NCBI GenBank assembly: GCA_965247475.1
Contig: OZ252016.1
Span: 558,001-622,000, forward strand
Length of the DNA: 64,000 bases
Source of the DNA: G965247475 sp965247475
GTDB lineage: Bacteria > Chloroflexota > UBA11872
Reading direction: 5' to 3'
Shown in pieces: positions 56,734 to 64,000 of the stretch. The stretch's first letter is position 1. Every line of letters begins with the position of its first letter. Below the pieces are notes generated by a model, which was not told where the DNA came from, ran no database searches, and was given only the letters and a program-made list of their open reading frames with translations. Both the position numbers and the translations under genes were made by a program.

Positions 56734-58020
56734 TCACGTTACCCGGATGGGGTGTGGGAGCGGCTGATTGAACAGATAGCCCTTCTCGTTGAATGGGACG
56801 GTATCAGGTTGGGTATTGCCGGCCACGTCGGTGGCGCGAGTCATTAGCGTGTAGTCGCCCGGAGTGGCGTCCCAAGTAAGCTCGAAGCGCGCCCACGAGT
56901 ATTGCACTTGGGGTTCCCATACGTCCGCGCCGATCCAGCCGGCCCCCGAATCCGTACGCCATTCCACTCTCGAGATTGGGCCATCGGGGGAGTGAGCGTA
57001 GCCGTGGATGCGACGCTGTCCAGCGGGCAGTTCTGCGGGCCAGGGGAGGGCCAATGCGCTCTTGATCACCTGGGTCGTAACTACCTTGCCCTCTGCCTGT
57101 CCTTCGGGGGGATAGTCGTCGCCGATAAGCACGTAAGATGTGGTGTTATTTCGGGTCCAGAGCTGTTCGGACGAGACGAGGATTCGTCCCAGCCACTTGG
57201 TCCATGAGCTGCCGACCCATCCTGGTACTACGGCCCGAAGGGGGAAGCCGTGATCCTTGGGCAGGGCTTCTCCGTTCAGCGCATAGGCCAAGAGAGTATC
57301 GGGGTGCATGGCCTTATCGACCGGCAGGGCGCGGCGGAAGCCCTCCTCGGGAGAATCCGCATCCAGACCGATCAGGAGTACGCTGACCGCGTCTCCCGTG
57401 ATCCCCGCAAGTGTCAGCACGTCCCGCAGAGAGACTCCGGTCCACTCACCGTTGCCGATGCCGCCCGTTCCCCACTGTGTGCCCATCGTCTCCTGCCCAT
57501 TCACCAAATTGAACATGGAACGATGGTTGCCAGCACATTCCAGGTAGGAGACGAGCGTGCGACCGGGCAGGCTGCGTAGGTCGTCGTAGGACAACTCGAT
57601 CGGTCCGGCGACGGCGTCGCCTTCTACGGAGAGACGCCAGGTTGCCGCACCTATGTCCATGCTAGTGGAGTTGTTGCGCACAAAGAACAACTGGCTGGGC
57701 GTTATTGTTCCCTGCATGTCCTCGAGCCGGGCCTCCAGGCTGCCATCGTCATGTCTGATAAGTGAGGTGGTGTCCTTGAACCAAGACCAGGGCTCCGTCG
57801 GCCTTGGGGCGTCAGAGCGCGCGGGAGCAGACTCGGCGGAGTCGGGCAGGCTCAGGCCGGTACAGGCCGCGAGGACGGCGGCAGCTCCTCCAACCGAAGC
57901 TAGGTGCAAGAAGCGACGCCTGCTGATCCCGCTTCCTTGCGCGAACCGCCAGAGTCGGTCTTCTTCCGGTGCTTCCTCCGAGCCCGTTTCGGGTATCAGG
58001 TCCTCGCTCTGTGGGGGCAT
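56734..58020 (-). CDS. Sulfite-oxidase-like molybdopterin oxidoreductase
   Basis: About 428 residues. The TAT signal is SRRRFLHLASVGGAAAVLAA, with lipobox Cys53. The molybdopterin domain has the metal-ligand Cys162 in SYLECAGNHRSMF, plus GTQWGTGGIGNGEWTGVSL and HGFPLRAVVPGWVGSSWTKW. The C-terminal Mo-co dimerisation domain (about 315-425) includes HGYAHSPDGPISRVEWRTD and TRATDVAGNTQPD. ATG at 58020 (GAGG upstream) is preferred over 58044. Exported; oxidises sulfite or a related substrate. No haem domain or cytochrome partner is adjacent. Confidence 0.92.
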   Translation of the reverse strand: MPPQSEDLIPETGSEEAPEEDRLWRFAQGSGISRRRFLHLASVGGAAAVLAACTGLSLPDSAESAPARSDAPRPTEPWSWFKDTTSLIRHDDGSLEARLEDMQGTITPSQLFFVRNNSTSMDIGAATWRLSVEGDAVAGPIELSYDDLRSLPGRTLVSYLECAGNHRSMFNLVNGQETMGTQWGTGGIGNGEWTGVSLRDVLTLAGITGDAVSVLLIGLDADSPEEGFRRALPVDKAMHPDTLLAYALNGEALPKDHGFPLRAVVPGWVGSSWTKWLGRILVSSEQLWTRNNTTSYVLIGDDYPPEGQAEGKVVTTQVIKSALALPWPAELPAGQRRIHGYAHSPDGPISRVEWRTDSGAGWIGADVWEPQVQYSWARFELTWDATPGDYTLMTRATDVAGNTQPDTVPFNEKGYLFNQPLPHPIRVT

Positions 58021-58411
58021 GGCTGCCTCGCGGCAGGTGGCCATGCGACTTACTGTGCAGCGGCACTAGGGTATAACGCAGGCGAATCACTTCGGCAGGA
58101 CCGGGCTTGCCGTCCCTGGTCGGCGTTGCGTCGCTGGCTGTTAGGACCCGACCCGCGCCGATCACGTGTTGATCGGTGGCGTGCGCGGTGCGAGTGGTAC
58201 GTGCGCCGTCCAGCTTCCAGGCGGAAGCGGCGCGATCGCTCCCGGCCGGTCGGCGTGCGCCTGGCTTGACGGCGGGCCGCAATTGACATGGACTGGCAGG
58301 CGCTACGGTGATCCGAATAGAGGTCGACATGCACGCGGCGCGGTACGGGCGTGTTTGCGTTGATCCGAGCCGCCCCCGAGGCTGGCGCGGTGGACGCTGG
58401 ACCAAACGCTC
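58021..58411. other. Divergent promoter region, no gene seen
   Basis: About 390 bp between the divergent molybdoenzyme and gamma-glutamyltransferase genes. It should contain both promoters. I recognised no promoter elements, repeats or RNA. Confidence 0.4.
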
Positions 58412-60253
58412 ATGACAGTCACGACGTATCTCGGAGACAGCAGCGTGGAGACGCGCCGGGCGTTTGCGACGCGCCCGGTCGTGATGGGCACGCGCGGGGT
58501 CGTGACCTCGGGCCACTACCTGGCCACGGCCGCCGGCTTCCGCATCATGGAGCGGGGCGGCAACGCCATCGACGCCGCCGCGGCGATGTGCTTTTGCCTG
58601 AACCTGCTCGAGGCGCAAAGCAACGGGCTGGCCGGCGAGGTTCCGACGCTGATCTACTCGGCACGGGAGCGTCGCGTCCACGCGCTGAGCGGGATGGGGT
58701 GGTCGCCGCGGGCGTTCACGATCGACTGGTGTCGCCGGCGGGGCATTGACCTGATTCCTGGCGATGGGTACTTGCCGGCGTGCGTGCCCGCCGTGGTCGG
58801 CACCTGGGCGGCGGCGCTGGCGCGCTTTGGAACCATGGGGTTCGGCGACATCCTGCAGCCGGCCATCGAGCTGGCCGAGAACGGATATCCCGTCTACCAG
58901 GGTCTGCACAACAGCCTGGTGGGCAACCAGGCCAAGTTCATTGAGCTTTACCCCAGCACCGGCGAGGTCTACTTGCCGTCGGGGCGGGTGCCCCAGGTGG
59001 GCGCCATTCACCGCAATCCCGAGTGGGCCGAGACCCTGCGAATCCTATGCCGCGCCGAGAAAGCGGCCGCCGCACGTGGACGGGTGGCCGGCATCGAGGC
59101 CGCGCGTGACGCGTTCTACAAAGGCGAGATCGCCGAGCGCATCATCGATTTCATCACGGCCAATCCGGTGGAAGACGCCAGCGGGTTGGCTCACGCCGGC
59201 TTGCTGACCTATGAGGACTTCGCCGAGTGGGAGGCGCAGGTCGAAGACCCGGTCAGCCTGAACTATCACGGCCTGGATGTCTTCAAGTGCTCGAGCTGGA
59301 CCCAAGGCCCGGTGTTCTTGCAGCAGCTCGGGCTGCTGGAGGGGTTCGACCTGGCCGCCATGGGCCACAACTCGGCGGGGTATCTGCATACGCTGATCGA
59401 GTGCGCAAACCTCGCCTTCGCCGACCGCGAGGCGTATTACGGCGACCCCCGCTTTGACGACGTGCCGTTCGACCGGCTGCTCTCAAAGGCGTACGCGGAC
59501 GAGCGCCGGACGCTGGTTGGTGAGCGGGCGTCCCTCGAGCTGCGGCCCGGCGACCTGGGGGCCGGGGTTCCGGCGTACGCCACGTTCGATGTGGCCGGGG
59601 ACAATCGCCGGGCGCTGGGGCTGGAGGCGCGCGAGGTTCGGGATCTCGGGCTCGGCCATGCGCACGTGGGCGATACCACCCATCTGGACGCCGTGGATCG
59701 CGAGGGCAACATGGTTGCGGCCACGCCCAGCGGCGGGTGGCTGGGCACCTCGCCGGTCATCCGCGGGCTGGGGTTTCCGCTGGGAACGCGAGGACAGATG
59801 TTCTATCTCAACCCGGCGCGGCCCAACGCCCTGGCCCCGCGCAAGCGGCCTCGCGCCACGCTCACGCCGTCGCTGGTCACGCGCAACGGCGAGCCATTGA
59901 TGGTGTTCGGCACGCCGGGCGGCGACGCTCAGGACCAGTGGACGTTGCAGTTCTTCCTCAACTGCATCCACTTTGGCATGAGCTTGCAGGAAGCGCTGGA
60001 CGCGCCCACGGTGCACTCGGTGCACTTCCCATCCTCCTTCTACCCGCGCAGCGCCTACCCGGGCCGCGTGGTGGTCGAGGGCCGCATTGGCAGGGAGGTC
60101 GTGGCCGGGCTGGAGCGCCGCGGCCATGAGGTTGAAGTCATCGACGACTGGGTAAACGGCAAGCCGATGGGCATTCGGTATGGAGGCCCGGATGGCGTGA
60201 TCGCGGGGGCGGTTTCCCCGAAGGGCATCATCGGCTACGCGTTGGGGTGGTGA
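58412..60253 (+). CDS. Gamma-glutamyltransferase family Ntn-hydrolase
   Basis: A 613-residue GGT-fold protein. The autoprocessing/nucleophile Thr is T422 in GDTTHLDAVDREGNMVA, and the small-subunit glycine loop is TPSLVTRNGEPLMVFGTPGG then DAQDQWTLQFF. The large subunit starts GVVTSGHYLATAAGFRIMER then GGNAIDAAAA. There is no signal peptide, so it is probably cytoplasmic like many bacterial GGT-like amidases. It could hydrolyse gamma-glutamyl or related amides; the substrate is uncertain. Confidence 0.92.
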   Translation: MTVTTYLGDSSVETRRAFATRPVVMGTRGVVTSGHYLATAAGFRIMERGGNAIDAAAAMCFCLNLLEAQSNGLAGEVPTLIYSARERRVHALSGMGWSPRAFTIDWCRRRGIDLIPGDGYLPACVPAVVGTWAAALARFGTMGFGDILQPAIELAENGYPVYQGLHNSLVGNQAKFIELYPSTGEVYLPSGRVPQVGAIHRNPEWAETLRILCRAEKAAAARGRVAGIEAARDAFYKGEIAERIIDFITANPVEDASGLAHAGLLTYEDFAEWEAQVEDPVSLNYHGLDVFKCSSWTQGPVFLQQLGLLEGFDLAAMGHNSAGYLHTLIECANLAFADREAYYGDPRFDDVPFDRLLSKAYADERRTLVGERASLELRPGDLGAGVPAYATFDVAGDNRRALGLEAREVRDLGLGHAHVGDTTHLDAVDREGNMVAATPSGGWLGTSPVIRGLGFPLGTRGQMFYLNPARPNALAPRKRPRATLTPSLVTRNGEPLMVFGTPGGDAQDQWTLQFFLNCIHFGMSLQEALDAPTVHSVHFPSSFYPRSAYPGRVVVEGRIGREVVAGLERRGHEVEVIDDWVNGKPMGIRYGGPDGVIAGAVSPKGIIGYALGW

Positions 60254-60329
60254 CCGCGGTCGATTGCGACCGCTCACAGCCTGGTTCGCGGCAGACCCTG
60301 CGTGGTTGGGGGGCGGGCTCGCTGGGCGG

Positions 60330-60343
60330 TAGGGGCGCCCCTA
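60330..60343. repeat. 14-bp palindrome downstream of the GGT gene
   Basis: TAGGGGCGCCCCTA, perfectly self-complementary, in the 140-bp gap between the convergent GGT gene and the decayed surface-protein gene. Candidate transcript-end hairpin or short dispersed repeat. Confidence 0.55.
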
Positions 60344-60391
60344 GTGGGCGCTCTCCTAACCCACTCTCCTACGCTCTCCGGGCAGTCGGCC

Positions 60392-62404
60392 TCAACCGGC
60401 GGGGCGGATCACGTTCGACGTCACGACCGGATAGTACGACTGGCCCTGCGTGAGCGGTCCGAAGGACCTGAAGCCAACGAACGCCCGGTACGCGGGATAG
60501 CGCCAGTCGCGCAGGTCATGGCCCAACAGGTGCAGCTTCACCGGTTGGAACGGATCGTCCGGGTGATACTCCAGCACCGCTGCCTGGAAGTACTGCCGGA
60601 TCACCGTCGGTGTTGCGCTCAGGATGTGCAGCGCGGCCCGCGGGTCATCGTCGTAGCGCGCTTCGGTCTTGGGATAGCCGAAGGTGGTCATGCCGCCCAG
60701 CGCGTTGAAGAAGTCCAGGAAGCCCGTGTACGTTCCGTCCACGGCGTAGTTCGAGACCCGGTGGCCCCAGGGGCCTATTAGCTCGCCCGGCTGCTCGCTC
60801 AGCAGGTCAGGCTCCACGCCCAGGTCCGGCGCGCCCTCGACTCCGCCGCCGATGTAGTCCCAAGCCAATCGGCGCTCCACGCGCCACTCGCCGGCGCGCT
60901 CGTGGCAGTCCAGCACGCCGCGCTGGAAGTACTGCGTGAGGGCGCCGGAGTGCTCTTCCAGGACTTCGGAAATCGCGTGGCCCCAGCGGGCGAGGCCGTG
61001 GGTGGTCTCGTAGTAGGTCAGGAAGCCGCAGGTGGCCTCGGACCCGTTGGCCAGCGTCAGGGTCAGGTCGGGGATGTTGTGGGCCAGGTGCACGTCCGGC
61101 ACGTTGAACTGCGTCCGCAGGACCCGCAGCACCAGCGAGGATGGGATCCGCGGCCGCGTGGACGATTCACCCGGCTGCCCGGACAGTCCATCCTGCGACA
61201 GGGCGTTGGCTGCGGTGCCGTGGTCACCGCTACGAATTTGCTGGCTACCCGCTCGTCTGTCTGGTCCGTGTCCACCGCCACCGTCAGGATGATGGCCGGC
61301 ACATGCTGCGCCTGCACCGGCCCGAAGCTCCCTGTCGCCGTCACCGATCCGCCCGCCGCCAGGTCGCTCAGCGGCTGCGGCGCGCTTCCGGAGGTCACGT
61401 CGCGCCAGCTCACCCCCGTCAGGGTCACGGTGCCGGCGTTGCTGGCGGTCAGTGTGTAGGGGATCGTCCCGCCCACCGGGACCAGCGCTTCCGGCACCGT
61501 CAACAGCACGTCCAGCCACAGCTTTGATGCCGGGGGCGGGGAAGGCGACGGTGAGGAATCGGACGGCCGGGGCTTCGACAGTGGGGTCGTCGACGGCGGA
61601 GAGGGCGGTTGGGGAGATGGCGTCCGCCCGACGTTGTTCGTGACCGGCTGGTCGGTCAGGCTGTCCGCGTCATTGCCCGCGCGGTCCTGAATCGCGTCCG
61701 CGTCACCGTTGGCGGTCGGATCGGTGTAGGCGCCACCGTGACGGTCTGGAGATCGGTCACCGCGCTGGCCAGCCCTAACTCGACCCTCCGGCCGCGCACG
61801 GTCACCGTCGAGACCTGCACTGGTTGGCCATCCACCTTGACCGTGAAGGCGGCGGTCGCCAGTTCGTTCTGACCGTCCAGGACCTGGTCGTAGGTCAAGA
61901 CGATCATGGTGCCGTCGCTCGACATCTCCGCCTGCTCGAAGCTCGGCGCGACGTTGTCAGGCGAGGGTGGGTCCCCCTCGGGCTGTCCCCTGGGGCACTG
62001 ACCTCCCCTGGTCAACAAACGACCGCTATGCGATCGAGGCTGGTGGGCACCTCGCCGGGGCCGATATCCAGCTTGTTGCCGTTCAGAAACAGGACTCTCA
62101 GGTTGGGAATATCACCCAGTTCGCTGGGGATCGTGCCGTTGAGATCCTTTGGATAGACCTCCAGTGACCTGACGCCATCCGTTGCGGTGCTGAAAATCCC
62201 GTCTCATGAGTTCATGGGCAGGGTCTCCGACCAGTTCAGACGGCCGTTCGGGTCAAGGGTGCTCTTCGGATCGATCAGCGTGCGGCAGTCCCGGATCCGA
62301 CCGTCACCGTCCTGCGAGGAGCAGTGGCTAGTCGCCGAGCTCTGTGACCAGCCAGAGGCGGTAAGGCCTCCGCCAGGGGCGGACCCCGGCCGGCAGCCGC
62401 ACAT
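60392..62404 (-). pseudogene. Decayed LRR / SwmB / DUF11-like surface protein
   Basis: Pieces of one large extracellular protein in successive frames. LRR part, about 62290-62012: CRTLIDPKSTLDPNGRLNWS, then an in-frame TGA at 62206-62204 where the repeat expects Trp (NS-W-DGI), then KDLNGTIPSELGDIPNLRVL and a stop. SwmB-like part, 62018 to about 61720: IVLTYDQVLDGQNELATAAF, a frameshift, then YTDPTANGDADAIQDRAGND. DUF11-like part, about 61510-61230: GGTIPYTLTASNAGTVTLTG. After another shift, a C-terminal domain follows (60392 to about 61140: TCGFLTYYETTHGLARWGHA, then LDFFNALGGMTTFGYPKTEA). At least one nonsense and three frame changes. Confidence 0.75.
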
Positions 62405-62525
62405 CTAGCCGCAACAGGAACTTCGTCGGCCGGTGATGGGGCAGCCGCCGATTCGTGAGCGCGGACGCTGTCGTCGGCTAGTGGCGGCCATGAGATCGCC
62501 GGGCTGGCGGAGCATCGTCCGGCGA

Positions 62526-63791
62526 CTAGGTACTCGGCGATCGCCTCCGGCGGGGGCGCAAGGGCGGCCGTCCGGCCGCCTTCCTTGCCCTCCTCGGCCC
62601 GCCGATCGACCGGACCCCGGCGGCCTTGGTTCTTTCTGCCGGGCCATTGGCCACTGACGACCGGCCGCTGAGCCGCTCGCCGGGCAGCACCTTGTGTCCA
62701 ACGGGGCCGACGGTTGCGGCGGACACCAGGTCACGGGGCGTGTGGCCATTGGCTGTGCCCTTGGTCGATCCATTCGCCGCACCGTTCGCGCCCTGTATGT
62801 CGCCCCACCTGCGCCGCACCAGCTTGTTGCCCAGGACGCGCTCGATGGCGTGCAGAGCGTTCAGGTCGCCGCCACTGACCAGGGTGATCGAGCGCCCGCC
62901 ACCGCCCATGCGGCCCGTGCGGCCCGTGCGGTGCGTGAAGAGATTCGGGTCATCGGGCACGTCGTAGTTGATGACCCGGGCCAGGCCGGCAATGTCGAGC
63001 CCGCGAGCGGCCACGTTGGTGGCGACCAGCACGTCGATCTGGGCGGCGCGCAGACGTTGGATGACGCGGCTGCGCGCTTGCTGTGTCATCGCGCCCTGAA
63101 TCGAGTCCACACGCAGGCCCACGTCCTTGAGCCGCGATCCCAGGCGGGACACCTGACGCCGGGTTCGCCCGAATACGATCGTCGGCGGTCCCCGTGATTC
63201 GCCCAGAATGTGCTGCACGGCTGCCAGACGCTCGGCCTCCGGCACGATCCAGGCCTCATGGTCGATGTCGGGGAGATCCTCAGGCTCTGTGTCGAGCTCG
63301 GCCCATTGCGGATCGCGGAGATGGCGCGAGGCGATGCGCTGCACCCAGGCGGGCACCGTGGCCGAGAACAGCGAGGTCTGCCGGTCGGCCGGCAGGTGGC
63401 GCAGGATGGCCTCGACCTGGGGGGCCATACCGATGTCGAACATCTGGTCGACTTCGTCCAGCACCACCACACGGACGGCCCGGGTGCGGATGCTGCCACT
63501 TTCCAACAGGTCGAGCGCACGGCCCGGCGTGGCCACCACGATCTGGGCGCCGGCGTCCAGCGCCTTGCGCTGGGGGCCGTAGCCCACGCCGCCCAGCACT
63601 CGCACCACCCGCGCGCCGCGCCGGGCGGCCAGCGGCTCGGTGACAGAGGCGATCTGCTCGACCAGCTCGCGCGTGGGCCCCAGGATCAGCGCCTGTTGCC
63701 CGAGGCGGTGGCCGTCGATGTGTTCGAGCAGCGGCAGCACGTAGGCCAGCGTCTTGCCGGAGCCGGTGCGGGCCTGGCCCACCACGTCCAC
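62526..63791 (-). CDS. DEAD-box RNA helicase, start region disrupted
   Basis: A 421-residue frame from GTG at 63791. Motifs: I (GQARTGSGKT), Ia (PTRELVEQ), Ib (TPGR), II as DEVD rather than DEAD, III (SAT), IV (IVFGRTRR), V (ARGLDIAG) and VI (HRTGRTGR). The same frame is open upstream to 63920 and encodes the F and Q motifs (SFTDLGV, AITEPTPIQTACIPLL), but has no ATG, GTG or TTG before a TAG at 63923-63921. The true start is therefore lost, is non-canonical, or lies beyond a frameshift. The C-terminus is a basic tail. Likely ribosome or mRNA remodelling. Confidence 0.85.
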   Translation of the reverse strand: MDVVGQARTGSGKTLAYVLPLLEHIDGHRLGQQALILGPTRELVEQIASVTEPLAARRGARVVRVLGGVGYGPQRKALDAGAQIVVATPGRALDLLESGSIRTRAVRVVVLDEVDQMFDIGMAPQVEAILRHLPADRQTSLFSATVPAWVQRIASRHLRDPQWAELDTEPEDLPDIDHEAWIVPEAERLAAVQHILGESRGPPTIVFGRTRRQVSRLGSRLKDVGLRVDSIQGAMTQQARSRVIQRLRAAQIDVLVATNVAARGLDIAGLARVINYDVPDDPNLFTHRTGRTGRMGGGGRSITLVSGGDLNALHAIERVLGNKLVRRRWGDIQGANGAANGSTKGTANGHTPRDLVSAATVGPVGHKVLPGERLSGRSSVANGPAERTKAAGVRSIGGPRRARKAAGRPPLRPRRRRSPST

Positions 63792-64000
63792 CCCGGCGTG
63801 CAGGAGTGGGATGCAGGCGGTCTGGATGGGCGTGGGTTCGGTGATGGCCTGGGCTTCGAGATGGTCTGCGAGGTCGTCGCGGACGCCAAGGTCCGTAAAG
63901 CTGGTGATGAGGGAGACTCCCTAGGTCAGGCGCGCGCACAATGGCATTTGGTGGGTGCGCGGTGCCGGAGATTTGCGCGCGCTGGTCATTTTGCTGCGCG

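Noticed and set aside
62204..62206. In-frame TGA in the LRR fragment as a second selenocysteine codon
   Set aside because: The position corresponds to a structural Trp of the LRR (TGG to TGA), with no redox motif and several other disruptions in the same gene.

Overview
This is a GC-rich bacterial chromosomal segment with densely packed genes. Many genes start with GTG or TTG, and several overlap or nearly touch. The gene content suggests a free-living heterotroph of the Chloroflexota (SAR202- or Thermomicrobia-like). The pointers are a split pntA1/pntA2/pntB, the style of the LRR and beta-propeller surface lipoproteins, TAT lipoproteins, a phytanoyl-CoA-dioxygenase-type enzyme, enolase-superfamily and GH127 enzymes, and dispersed hairpin repeats. 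There is no rRNA gene to fix the taxonomy, so this is an inference.

Layout. 0-9.3 kb: a small zinc-ribbon membrane protein, dnaE, an IS5-family insertion sequence, a beta-hydroxyacid dehydrogenase, a small 4-TM protein, a winged-helix/DEDDh/GIY-YIG nuclease fusion and an RRM RNA-binding protein with its terminator. 9.6-18.8 kb: an orphan RHH antitoxin followed by a decayed PIN-toxin start, the proton-translocating transhydrogenase operon, flavin reductase, a sugar mutarotase with an enolase-superfamily sugar-acid dehydratase, uvrB, and a chagasin-like lipoprotein. 18.8-33.8 kb: PhyH dioxygenase, a membrane-anchored peroxiredoxin that reads through an in-frame UGA at its active site (a predicted selenoprotein), an M24-fold protein, a deleted aldo/keto reductase, GH127, nitrilase, VOC protein, Mut7-C RNase, alpha/beta hydrolase, DedA, amidohydrolase, DHDPS-like aldolase, SDR and a DUF2156/MprF-like transferase. 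33.9-40.6 kb: a complete phosphate regulon, phoB-phoR-pstS-pstC-pstA-pstB-phoU. 40.7-50.6 kb: a second, frameshifted chagasin-like lipoprotein, GH32, Amt, a decayed beta-propeller/LRR lipoprotein, a lipocalin-like lipoprotein, a VanZ-like protein and a large multidomain polysaccharide deacetylase. 50.7-54.7 kb: a visibly AT-richer insert with a two-component system and a Gly/Glu/His-rich lipoprotein. 54.4-64 kb: small winged-helix proteins, GrpB, a sulfite-oxidase-like molybdoenzyme, gamma-glutamyltransferase, a heavily decayed LRR/SwmB/DUF11 surface protein, and a DEAD-box helicase whose start is disrupted.

The genes point to scavenging of organic matter: arabinofuranosides, fructosides, rhamnose/fucose-type sugars, sugar acids, amides, glutathione-type peptides, ammonium and phosphate. 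The most notable signal is the predicted selenocysteine peroxiredoxin at 20302-20886, with a bSECIS-like hairpin directly after the UGA. Other notable signals are the recurrent decay of LRR-type surface proteins, a G9 tract at one frame break, and three families of short dispersed repeats that combine into mosaics.
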